DNA of 64,000 nt from Cymbomonas tetramitiformis (Eukaryota; Chlorophyta; Pyramimonadophyceae; Pyramimonadales; Pyramimonadaceae), in assembly GCA_001247695.2 (NCBI GenBank), contig LGRX02029324.1:23685-87684 (forward strand), read 5' to 3'. The notes beneath the pieces were generated by a model. That model saw only the letters and a program-made list of their open reading frames with translations, was not told the DNA's origin and ran no database searches. This document shows positions 1 to 9,272 of this stretch, in pieces. Position numbers and translations under genes: made by a program. Every line of letters starts with the position of its first letter. The first letter of the stretch is position 1.

Positions 1-160
1 TTATACCTACGTCACCCATCATCTTAGATGGTACCGCCATTGGGTTGTGAACCCGAGACGTAGGTTGAACGACCAGCATGGTAGTAACGACTAGTTCGTT
101 CATGCTGCACATGCGAGTTCTGCGCATGCTGAAAGCTAAAGATGGTTCTTGGTTTGTTTC
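1..160 (-). repeat. Element 2 3' LTR, distal piece (cut by window edge)
   Basis: The segment is the same sequence as 27891-28050 inside the 5' LTR of element 2 and the reverse complement of the element 1 LTRs. It stops at 160, where the inverted terminus of the CACTA-like element begins; the LTR resumes at 7624. Position 1 falls inside the LTR TATA box region. Confidence 0.92.
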
Positions 161-177
161 CCCTACGTTTCTGGACG

Positions 178-1000
178 CCTGCAATACATCGTATTGAACA
201 CATATTGCAGGCATATTGCACGCGTATTGACAATAAATGTTCAATACAATAAAAAATGTTACAATATGTGTGCAATATGCCTGCAAGCGCTCCAACATGT
301 GTGCAACATAGTATTAGAATGAGCCCTCACGTATTGGAGACATATTGAAGTTCTGATGCAGAGAGTTATTTCAATATGCCTTCAACATATGTGTAGTATA
401 GGGTTGGAGACATGCACCATGCATGTCGCAAACACTATGAAGGCATGTTGCAGACATATTGCCCACATATTGTATACATATTGTATACATATTGTAAGTC
501 AACATTCAATATGTTGGATACACACTGCGGACCTACTGCATACGTATTGAACATGTAAATTCAATATGTTGTATATATATTGTGGACCTATTGAATATGT
601 ATTGAAACGGAACATTCAGTATGTTGGATACATACTGCGGACATATTGCATACGTATTGAACATGTAAATTCAATATGTTGTATATATATTGTGGACCTA
701 TTGAATATGTATTGAAACGGTACATTTAGTATATTGGATACATACTGCGGACCTATTGCATACATATTGAACATGAAAATTCAATATGTTGTATATATAT
801 TGCGGACATATTGCATATATATTGAAACGGAACATTCAGTATGTTGGATACATACTGCGGACCTATTGTATACGTATTGAACATGCAAATTCAATATGTT
901 GTATATATACTGTGGACATATTGCATATGTATTGAAATAAAAGTTGCCTATGTTGGATATATATTATAGACCTATAGCATACATATTGCACATTTGCAAC
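178..1000. repeat. Left subterminal repeat region of the CACTA-like element
   Basis: The stretch is packed with short related motifs (CAATATGTTG, CATATTGCA, TATTGAAC) in both orientations. From about 500 to 955 they form roughly four copies of a 110-bp unit, recognisable by GAACATG(T/A/C)AAATTC near 549, 659, 769 and 879. In known CACTA elements such clustered subterminal motifs bind the element's TnpA-type protein; that function here is inferred. Confidence 0.8.
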
Positions 1001-1147
1001 ATGCAGTGTGTTCACTATGTTTCCACTATGCGTATGCTATGCGAGATAAACAAAATAAGAATAGTAGGGAACACTCGAGCATCTTTACTACGATTAACAT
1101 GTATCTAGCTAGGCAGAAAGGAATACGAATGGGACTATCAAATTTTA

Positions 1148-1620
1148 TCATACCAACGAATACACAAAATAATGTTCTACTCGTGCACTTTCTATTTACA
1201 ATACGCAAAATGATGTTCTACTCGTGCACTTTCTATTTACAAGATGCCAACCTAAAATCAATGTATTCATCTAGAACGCTTGACGGGATGCTTGAAGTTG
1301 ACGTTGTACTCGAGGCGGTCGATTTTCTCCATCTCGCTTCGCTCCAAAACAACCGATCTAAAATGGAAAGTAAAGAGCCAACACTTAGTAAAAAAGCGGA
1401 AACGCACAAAAGAATATTCTATTGAAAACATAAAGGACTTATCAACCTAGAATGTTTGAAGGGATGCTTGAAGTTGACGTTGTACTCGAGGCGGTCGATT
1501 TCCTCCATTTCGCCCTCCTCGAAAACAGCCAATCTGAAAAGGAAAGTAAAGAGCCAACACTTAGTAAAAAGCGGAAAAGCACAAAATAAACCTTTATTGA
1601 AAACATAATTAACAACCGAG
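1148..1620. repeat. Two short tandem duplications
   Basis: A unit of about 55 bp is repeated at roughly 1148-1240 (recognisable by TGTTCTACTCGTGCACTTTC, twice). A longer diverged unit of about 175 bp is repeated at roughly 1268-1440 and 1447-1615 (recognisable by GATGCTTGAAGTTGACGTTG). Neither gives a convincing protein. The 143-residue ORF over 994-1425 is explained by the repeat and is not called. Confidence 0.7.
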
Positions 1621-1791
1621 CAACCTCAAATAAATGCGAATATGAACGCGAGATGAAAACCTAATATGACTTCGCCACGCGAACGTTTTCAGCGGATCTG
1701 AAAAACGAAACCAACCAACTAACGTTTAGTAAAGAAGAAAGAAATTAGCAGTCGTCAACGAAAGAAGCAAAGGAAAGTAAAAGGGGGATGT

Positions 1792-1858
1792 GGAGTGAGT
1801 TGGATTTGAACCAACTATATCGAGTGCAAAGGACTCGCGGGAATTTCCCGTTCACTCC
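1792..1858 (-). tRNA. tRNA-like fold with a minimal D arm (possible tRNA or tRNA pseudogene)
   Basis: The 67 nt on the minus strand fold into a cloverleaf: acceptor GGAGTGA/TCACTCC (7 of 7), anticodon stem CGAGT/ACTCG (5 of 5), T arm GTTGG-TTCAAAT-CCAAC (5 of 5, with a good B box). The D arm is abnormal: GGGA-AAT-TCCC, a 3-nt loop without the GG pair and without a recognisable A box. By position the anticodon would be TTT (Lys) but base 33 is C rather than T. It lies inside the CACTA-like element. It could be an organelle-like tRNA, a pseudogene, or a selected hairpin. Confidence 0.4.
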
Positions 1859-2262
1859 CTAGTCAAAGTTTCACGCATGCCAAGTATGAGCGCGCGAAGC
1901 ACACACAAAATAATACACACGCATAACCAAAACATGCACTGCAAACCAGTGCCATATTGCAACCTGTGAGAATTAAAAATATCACAGCACGCAACTCACT
2001 GGCGAGGCTGCTGCAACATTGCTGACGGCGAACTGTGAAGAGTGCAATAACGTGAGTTTGAACTTGACCGTTCAGAAAAATCGAAGTGCTCAAAAACTTT
2101 CCCTGCCGTTCAGAAGTCACATCGGATCGACTCGTCATCGTCATGCGAGCACGATCGACGATGACGACGATGATGACGATGCGATGCGATGCGATGTCTC
2201 AGACTCTCAGTGACATTGCATAGGGAATAATTAGAAAAGACTACGCTCATCGAAATCAATCC

Positions 2263-2338
2263 ATTGTAATGGTGTAGTGGTTGAGCGTTGGTCCCACACC
2301 CTTGAGGTGATGGGTTCGAGTCCCAGTGAAGGGTTTTT
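2263..2338 (+). ncRNA. tRNA-derived Pol III-like unit (A box, B box, T5 terminator); SINE head or decayed tRNA
   Basis: TGGTGTAGTGG (2270-2280) fits an internal A box, GGTTCGAGTCC (2313-2323) is a perfect B box, and a run of five T follows at 2334-2338. The spacing suits a tRNA gene, but the acceptor and anticodon stems do not close well. A tRNA-derived SINE head or a decayed tRNA is more likely than a working tRNA. Confidence 0.4.
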
Positions 2339-2488
2339 CCAGAACATATTTTGGGCCATTTCGGGGGAACTTCTTGAGTATTTTGGGGGTACTTCTTGAG
2401 TTACGATTTCGGCCGTTCGATTCACGAACGAGGGGTGCAGATTCTCCTAAAAATTAAAATTCCAAAATTGTTTCCCCGAAAATCGTTC

Positions 2489-2740
2489 AATCTGTTCAAT
2501 ACTACTGCAATACGTGAGGGCTCATTCTAATACGTTACCGCTTGCAGGCGTATTGAAATGGCGTATTGGAGATGGGTCGAAAAAGTGCCAAGTCAGTTTT
2601 GCGAAGATCCGTCTGACGTGGCACTGGCAAAGCTGACATCAGCAGTTTTCAATACATCTCCAATACGCCATTTCAATACGCCTGCAAGCGGTAACGTATT
2701 AGAATGAGCCCTCACGTATTGAAGTAGTATTGAACAGATT
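2489..2740. repeat. Foldback (hairpin) repeat, arms about 86 bp
   Basis: The left arm 2489-2574 and right arm 2655-2740 are near-perfect reverse complements around an 80-bp loop (2575-2654). The arms contain CAATACGTGAGGGCTCA and CTTGCAGGCGTATTG, words shared with the subterminal repeats. It may be a small MITE-like insertion or an amplified piece of the element's own ends. Confidence 0.8.
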
Positions 2741-2825
2741 CTCCTCTAAAAAGTTTTTTAAATTTTTGTAAAGGTCAATATGCGTGCAACCGCGTGCAAC
2801 CGCCTGCAGAGCTCAAGGCAGGGAT

Positions 2826-2907
2826 CACTTCAATACGTGAGGGCTCACTTCAATACGTGAGGGCTCACTTCAATACGTGAGGGCTCACTTCAATACGTGA
2901 GGGCTCA
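2826..2907. repeat. 20-bp tandem repeat, about four copies
   Basis: The unit ACTTCAATACGTGAGGGCTC is repeated head to tail four times with almost no change. The same word occurs in the neighbouring foldback arms and near 320. The array is flanked by short inverted words (CTCAAGGCAGGG before, CTTGAGCCCTGCC after). Confidence 0.85.
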
Positions 2908-3227
2908 AGACCTTGAGCCCTGCCTTTAGCCCCCCCCCTTTCAGTATGTTGCGGAAGTGTTGAAGTGAGCCCTAAAAAAGTTGAAAAAACATGTTCTTCA
3001 ATTCTGGTGAGACTTGTTATATGGACTCAGGAGCTATATTTTGCGACATAGCTTGTGTGCGTTTTTTGTGGGGGGGGTCCGAAAACCTACTTTTGGGTTA
3101 TTGCTTTACTTGAAAGTTCCTTCAGCATATCGTCAATATGTCCGCAGTATATGTCCAACATATTACAGCATAGTTGCAGTACATTTTCGAAGGGTGATGG
3201 GCGTGGTAAAGGGGACTTCAATGCAGT

Positions 3228-6200
3228 ATGGTCCGAGGAGATCAAATTGTTCATGGTGAAAAGCGACCTCGCCATGAACGATCCCCTCAATCATCATCAC
3301 CAAGTGATGCGGAGCGACATCGAACCGGCTTGCCTTCGGCTAGAGCCGCCGCCCTCGTCCAAGGGAAGGCGGCCCCCCCCGTACAACAATCTTCGTTAGC
3401 CAAGCGCGCGATGAGAAATCCCGCGCAAGGCGGGTGCTTAGCCGATCGAGAGCCGATCAAACCTTCCAATGCTCAGGAGGGTACATCGCTCAAACCCCCT
3501 CCCAATATCAAGCTCATATTCCCGGAAGGTTGGAGTACCGCGGAAGGCTTCCGCGACCCGGAGTATGAAACGATTACGAAGAAGGAACGCCTTTTGGCAT
3601 GGATTGCGCCTCCACATCTTCCAATATCTACGAGGGAACTGGAGTTGTCCGCGAGGTAGCACCCTTTCTCTTTCTTCTCGACGTTGAGGTTGTGTCTTTC
3701 TTGCTTCACAGGACTCTTTGCTACATGTATGCAACATGGTTACCATATGTTGCATACATATTGAGATTATATTGTAGGGATCCTGGAACACATTGCAGGA
3801 AAGTCGATGCGCACTATGTGGAAGTGGACACGGTATGGCATCATAAGTGGCTGCCAACGCGACTGCTCCCGCACGATTTCTCCAGATTGGCGCACGATTT
3901 ATCTCCAGACAATACCGCGTGGCCGACTTGGTTACCACCTTCCGACATCTTGGAGCTAGAACCGGCAACGGTAACCTTTAAGGGGAAATCGTTTCGACTT
4001 GTTCCACCGGTGCCTAATTGCTTGCAACGGATTGTCGAAAGGATTCGTGGCATGCAAGAGGCAAGGTAAGGGACTCTCGCGGGGCATGATTTCCCTCCCA
4101 CCATTCATCACGTGGCTCGCTGCAATAGTGCTGCAGTACGCTATCGTGATGGTTGCAGCATGTTGATGGGATGTTGAAAACATGTTGGGACGATATTGTG
4201 CAGAGATGCGGGCGAGGCGCCCCCGAGGCGCACGAGGCCCAAAGCAAGGAGTCCCCCCCGCCGCCCAATGCTGAGGCACCCACGAGCCCTCCACTAGCCG
4301 GCGGGAGTGCAAGGTAAGGGATTGTTTGCAACATGTTTGCAACATGCATCAACATGCCTGCAACATACCACATATATGTTGTATTACTTGTGCACGTGCC
4401 ATGCAGGGCCGCCGGAGAACTACACGCATGAGTTTGTCAAGCGAATGGACGAAATACACGAGGCACTTTCCAAATCAGGTTGGTCGAAAGCGGACATGGC
4501 GGAACGTTTCTCGGCCACCGGATTCAAGTTGCCCGCCGCATTCGCAAGGTTGTCGTACTTTAACTTGGCGTTGGATTGGCTCTATGATCCTATGCACGAA
4601 ATCATGAACTTGGGAAACAGGCTTGCGACAACGCTGCCTGGGCTGGATTTCAACGAGGCCGCGCGCAAATTTGCCGAGGAGGAGGGCCTGCACCCAGAAT
4701 GGGGGCAAACGGAGTGGGTGCAGAATTCGAAAGGTGAGTTTTGTATTAGTGCAACATTTCTGTAATTGTGTTCAATATGTCATACATGTGTTGACGGTAT
4801 ACGGCAACACGGACAGGGGAACCGCATGAGGTGTACAAAATGACAAACGGTCCATGGGGGATCCCACCGCGTCCGAAGGCTTCGACCACCTTACGTTCTC
4901 GGGAAACAGCACTCGCCTTCTTGAAGGAGTTGCGGGGAGTCACCCGGTGGGGCGATGGGCATAAGCATTTGTTGCGCACCTCAACCGCCTCCAACGGCGC
5001 AAAATACGCAAAGCACCTCAAGGCGCATGCGGCTTTGAAGGCTTTCGAGTCCAAGTTGTTGGCGGTATTGTCCTCTTGGCCTCGCGATGATGGTGAAGTC
5101 GACAATGCGGCGCTGCAGGACATTGTGTCCAAACTGACTATCATCATACGGGAATGCACTGCGCATTCCATAGAACCTCGGGTACGTATTCAATGTTGGT
5201 GTGATATGAGTTCCACATGTCACAGGTATGTTGAATATATGTTACAAACGTATTGAATCGTACGTGCAGGATATGGAGTATTTGAGAGAGCAGACCAGAC
5301 TTTTCTTTGAGGACTTGGAAGCGAATGGTCCTCCACATTGGCTTGCAATCAACACCCATAAAATCTGGCACTGGGCCGATCTGCTCCTGCGATTCGGACC
5401 TGTGCGTGAATGGTGGATGTATGCCTTCGAGTCCATGAATGGCAAGCTAGCTAGGTGGGTGAAGAACAATGCGTTCCCCGTGGCAAGCATCATGAACGGC
5501 TATCTAAGGTTGAAAACCTTGCGCTCCCTACGAGGCATCCTGACCATGCTTTTGAACCGAGAAAGAGCTACTGCCGGCCGTGTCCCGCGGGCTTTGATGG
5601 CGGGCCCCGCTCCCGGCATCGTGGTCACTACCTTCGGGGAGAAGGGCAAGCCATTGGAGCTAACGTCCTTGGAGATTGACCAACTGACCCGCTGGATGCG
5701 AGCGAGTATTCCCGCTTACCGAAAGCTTTTTCAACAACATGCTGAGTACGACCTGTTCCGGCGGAGGTGCAACCTGCAAGCTCGCACGCATGTACTATCT
5801 GTAGTATACCTGCAACATATTGTCAACTTGTTTCTGTATGTTTATCATATATTGTAAGTATACTAAGAATATGTTGTCATCACAGGGAGAATGCCGCGCG
5901 CTCTAAACAAGCACTGCGGTACCGACAAGAGGTGGGTGTTGTGCCCGCGATCGCGTTCGGTCCATTGGAGGACCCTGAAGGATGGCTTGGTCGTCAATAC
6001 ACGGCTTACGAGAAGTCGCTCATGATGGGTCCCGAACCCATGTGTTCCAAGTACAACAAGGTGAACATCGGCGGTGTCTTCTATCGCACTAGAGACGGGG
6101 ACAAAGGGAAAGTGACAACCCAGTGTTTCGTCCGCGCATCCTTCCCCAAGAATGATGCCGATGCCGATGACGAGTGGGAGGACAGGTACGACCTCAACCA

Positions 6201-6818
6201 CCAGTTTGCATGCTTCTTTGCCTTTTCGTATATCTCTGCAACATATATGCAATACGTCCCCAACATATTGAGGGTATGTTGTACGTATATTACAAAAACA
6301 TTGAACATTTCGTGCGCAGGTATGGTATCATCAACGCCATTCTGCGGGTTAGCATTGGCGGTGTGCTCTACACTTTTTTAAAGTGTGATTGGCTACCCGT
6401 GCCCACGGAAGCTCAGATCGCAAGCTTCAAGCTGAAGAACTCCATCCTCGGCGTGGACAAGGTGTCCAAGGCTTACTACACCTTCAACCCATGGGACACC
6501 TCCAAGTACACTATGGACAACCGAGAGCCCTACCTACTGGCCAATCAAGTCCAAGCGCAAGTAGTGATAGTCAAACACCCCTGCATGGATTCAGCGGTGA
6601 TACTTGATACGAGCGACCGCAATATGGAGAAACTTGCACTCGTTGATAGGCCCGTAGGTAGTGATGGTCACTTTGACACATGCGGGAAGTGTAGAGTCGG
6701 TGGCGAGCTCCTTCTGTGTGAGAGGGCAGGCTGCAAAGAGGCTTTGCACGTGCGATGCGCAGGGCTCACCGACATCCCCACTGGAATGTGGTACTGCAGA
6801 AAGTGTGATGACGCATAG
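3228..6818 (+). CDS. CACTA-type transposase C-terminal half (DUF4218- and DUF4216-like) with a C-terminal PHD finger
   Basis: The gene is multi-exon. Well-supported exons are 4407-4733, 4817-5181, 5270-5766, 5886-6185 and 6320-6818, joined by GT-AG introns with phases that fit. More tentative are 3228-3655, 3799-4065 and 4206-4313; the join into 4407 is out by one base, so there is an unseen exon or decay. Exon 4407 has the YDPMHEI motif of CACTA transposases. Exon 5270 has FGPVREWWMYAFESMNGK, as in DUF4218. Exons 5886 and 6320 resemble DUF4216, including NREPYLLANQVQAQVVIV. The last about 50 residues are a PHD finger with the full C4-H-C3 set (CGKC, C-x4-C, H-x2-C, CRKC). No N-terminal catalytic half is visible upstream. 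A TGTAA motif, the green-algal poly(A) signal, lies about 30 bp after the stop. Confidence 0.75.
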
Positions 6819-7606
6819 TAGTGCCTCTGTACACATTTGATATACCTGTAATATACCAGATACGTATTGCGGACATATTGTAAGTATTATGCAATATGTG
6901 AGCAGCAGGGGGGTCTTACCCCTTTACCCCATGCAGTCATGTGTTGCATAATTCACTCTGATTGTAGACATATTGCACATGTACTAAAGATATTCTGCAT
7001 GAGGGAATGTTTCAATATGTGTTCAACACATATATTGCAAACGTGTTGAATGATTCATCTGATTGTAGACATATTGCACATGTACTAAAGATATTCTGCA
7101 TGAGGGAATGTTTCAATATGTGTTCAACACATATATTGCAAACGTGTTGAATGATTCATCTGATTGTAGACATATTGCACATGTATTGAACGATTCCTTA
7201 TGCGTGAATGTTTCAACATGTGTTCAACACATGTTCAGTACGTGTGTTGCAGGCGGTTGCAGACATATTGAACACCCCTCCAATCGTTTTGCCTTATTTC
7301 AATACATCGGGGCCCCAATTCAAAAAGCCCCCCAGAACCGACTTCTGCGATACGCGTCCAAATGCCGTGAAAACTTGTCCCCATAACGCTAGACCCTTCC
7401 TTAGATGATACCAAGTGCTAGTGGGTGAGTCTGACACCATTTGGGTGCCCATGCTAGCATACTCATTTTCGCTGTGTCCAGGCTGATCGCGGTTCAATAG
7501 TTTGGCCAATATGTTACACGTGTATTGGAATGTCCAGATATTAGCATACCGTCTTCAATATGCCTCCAATATGCCTCCAATACGTGTTCAACACGTGTAT
7601 TGAACC
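6819..7606. repeat. Right subterminal repeat region of the CACTA-like element
   Basis: The CAATATG, TTGCAGACATATTG and TTCAACACGTGT motifs recur in both directions. From about 6957 to 7260 they form three copies of a 101-bp unit, recognisable by GATTGTAGACATATTGCACA at about 6959, 7061 and 7162. The 60-90 residue ORFs over this region are by-products of the repeat. Confidence 0.8.
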
Positions 7607-7623
7607 CGTCTAGAAACGTAGGG

Positions 7624-7921
7624 TTCCAAGATGTATCTTTGCTTTGCCATCTTCGAGTTCAATCATAAGAACTCTCGATGACAGGGATGCCTGATGATAT
7701 GACATAATCATCTGGCGACATGTACAGTCATCGTCGACCGTACTGACGACTGTCATAAATGTATGACGCGACTCGACCTGTACAGTCATGATCGACCATA
7801 CTGTCGACTGTCATAATAATATATGACATGACATGACATGACATGACATGGTATGACATGTATGACAGGTATGACACGTATGACATGTATGACACATATG
7901 TCATCGGTCATAACCCTGACA
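7624..7921 (-). repeat. Element 2 3' LTR, proximal piece
   Basis: This is the other half of the LTR broken by the CACTA-like insertion. The LTR start TGTCAGGGTTATGACC reads on the minus strand from 7921. It contains the (TGACA)n-rich stretch typical of this LTR family. Confidence 0.92.
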
Positions 7922-8631
7922 GATCTCCCCTCTTAAGAGAGTTGTGACCTCACAACGGGCATACCTTTGTATATGTCTTTGATGTCTTTGTTGTTGTCGC
8001 TTCTTGCTGGTACCAGTCTTCTTACACCGATTTGAGGCGTCCCTCATGGTGTTTTTAGGTCATTGGGGGGAACTGAGTCCACTTTAGTCCCTCACCTTAG
8101 GCATTTAGCCATACAGTCCTTAGGATGCAGCCCACCTTTCCGGAAATCGTATCGTTGAGTGACGTTCCAAGGTTCAATGAAGAGCGTTTTCGCGATACAA
8201 TCCTACGCTGGATTACTGTTTGATCCACACGTTATCATGTATGTGCTAGACGATTCAAAGCATCCGAAGTCTACGTTACGGATTATTTGCGCTAGCCGTC
8301 GTCGCCTTTGCGCGATCGATGATCCCACGATTATAACGAATTATATTCGAACGATTCTCGGCCTGATATAGTGCACCCAACTCTTCCTCCCCTCCTTAAG
8401 CTACTTTGGAGGATCCTAAGCGGTGATGGGGAGCCCGATTTCGATAATAAACGAACAAAGGGGCTTGTTTTAATGCAAACGGAGCGGCCCTGCTTAACGG
8501 AATTGGACTTATAATCCTTAACCGGTCTGCTCAACTCCTCAATATTTTTGTCCAGTACGCACGCTTTGACGAACATCTATCGCGATGAGTGAGAATGAAT
8601 TCGCCACGTACTAATGTGAAATTTATTTAGC
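7922..8631 (-). mobile_element. Element 2: 3' end of the internal region with polypurine tract
   Basis: The block is the reverse complement of about 17630-18353 in element 1, where it also sits directly before a 3' LTR. On the minus strand AAGAGGGGAGATC directly precedes the LTR start, a good polypurine tract (7922-7934). It ends at 8631, where element 1 is inserted, and continues at 18988. No coding region is seen. Confidence 0.85.
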
Positions 8632-9255
8632 TGCCAGGGTTATGACCGATGACATATGTGTCATACATGTCATACGTGTCATACCTGTCATACATGTCAT
8701 ACCATGTCATGTCATGTCATATATTATTATGACAGTCGGTCATGTCATATATTATTATGACAGTCGACAGTATGGTCGATCATGACTGTACAGGTCGAGT
8801 CGCGTCATACATTTATGACAGTCGTCAGTACGGTCGACGATGACTGTACATGTCGCCAGATGATTATGTCATATCATCAGGCATCCCTGTCATCGAGAGT
8901 TCGTATGATTGAACTCGAAGATGGCAAAGCAAAGATACATCTTGGAAACAAACCAAGAACCATCTTTAGCTTTCAGCATGCGCAGAACTCGCATGTGCAG
9001 CATGAACGAACTAGTCGTTACTACCATGCTGGTCGTTCAACCTACGTCTCGGGTTCACAACCCAATGGCGGTACCATCTAAGATGATGGGTGACGTAGGT
9101 ATAAAAGTGAGGAAGCGTTGTGCTTCAGCAGATCCTCTTACAGAGACTGCACTCACAAACCCGCTCATCCGTTCACCTGCATTGCTGTCCAACTTTGCAG
9201 TGTTTCATTGTATATTGATAATATATTCACGGCGCTTGTATCTACAGCCGTATCA
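8632..9255 (+). repeat. Element 1 5' LTR
   Basis: The LTR is about 624 bp and runs from TGCCAGGG to GCCGTATCA. It contains TGTCA/GTCATAC microsatellite blocks, a duplicated ATATTATTATGACAGTCG, and a TATA box. The 99-residue ORF reading through it also occurs in every other LTR copy and is not considered a gene. Confidence 0.92.
9042..9107 (+). promoter_or_regulatory. LTR promoter: TATA box with paired ACGT elements
   Basis: TATAAAAG lies at 9100-9107. It is directly preceded by GACGTAGGT, and about 50 bp upstream lies the reverse complement ACCTACGTC (9042-9050). The ACGT core suits bZIP-type factors. The same arrangement is kept at 18832-18839 and, on the minus strand, at 27887-27894. Confidence 0.6.
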
Positions 9256-9256
9256 G

Positions 9257-9272
9257 TGGTATTCTGAAAGTC
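9257..9272 (+). other. Candidate primer-binding site of element 1
   Basis: TGGTATTCTGAAAGTC follows the LTR end with a one-base spacer. In element 2 the equivalent site is TGGTATTCTAAACTCG (minus strand, ending at 27736). It starts like the initiator-Met site TGGTATCAGAGC but then diverges, so the primer tRNA is not identified. Confidence 0.5.

Larger units (their letters stand above)
161..7623 (+). mobile_element. CACTA-like (CMC/EnSpm) DNA transposon with non-canonical CCCTACG ends
   Basis: The insertion splits an LTR whose intact sequence is known from other copies. Its ends are inverted repeats: left CCCTACGTTTCTGGACG (161-177) and right CGTCTAGAAACGTAGGG (7607-7623), 16 of 17 bases matching. 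The flanking TTC is duplicated (158-160 and 7624-7626). A 3-bp duplication, short terminal repeats and dense subterminal repeats are the hallmarks of CACTA elements, although the ends start CCCTA rather than CACTA. Inside is a multi-exon gene with DUF4218-, DUF4216- and PHD-like regions (3228-6818). The N-terminal half of the usual transposase is not seen, so this copy is probably internally deleted and non-autonomous. Confidence 0.88.

Noticed and set aside
8782..9081. 99-codon ORF repeated at 18514-18813 and 27913-28212
   Set aside because: It lies wholly inside the LTRs and is conserved only because LTR copies are alike. It contains the promoter region and the TGACA microsatellite.
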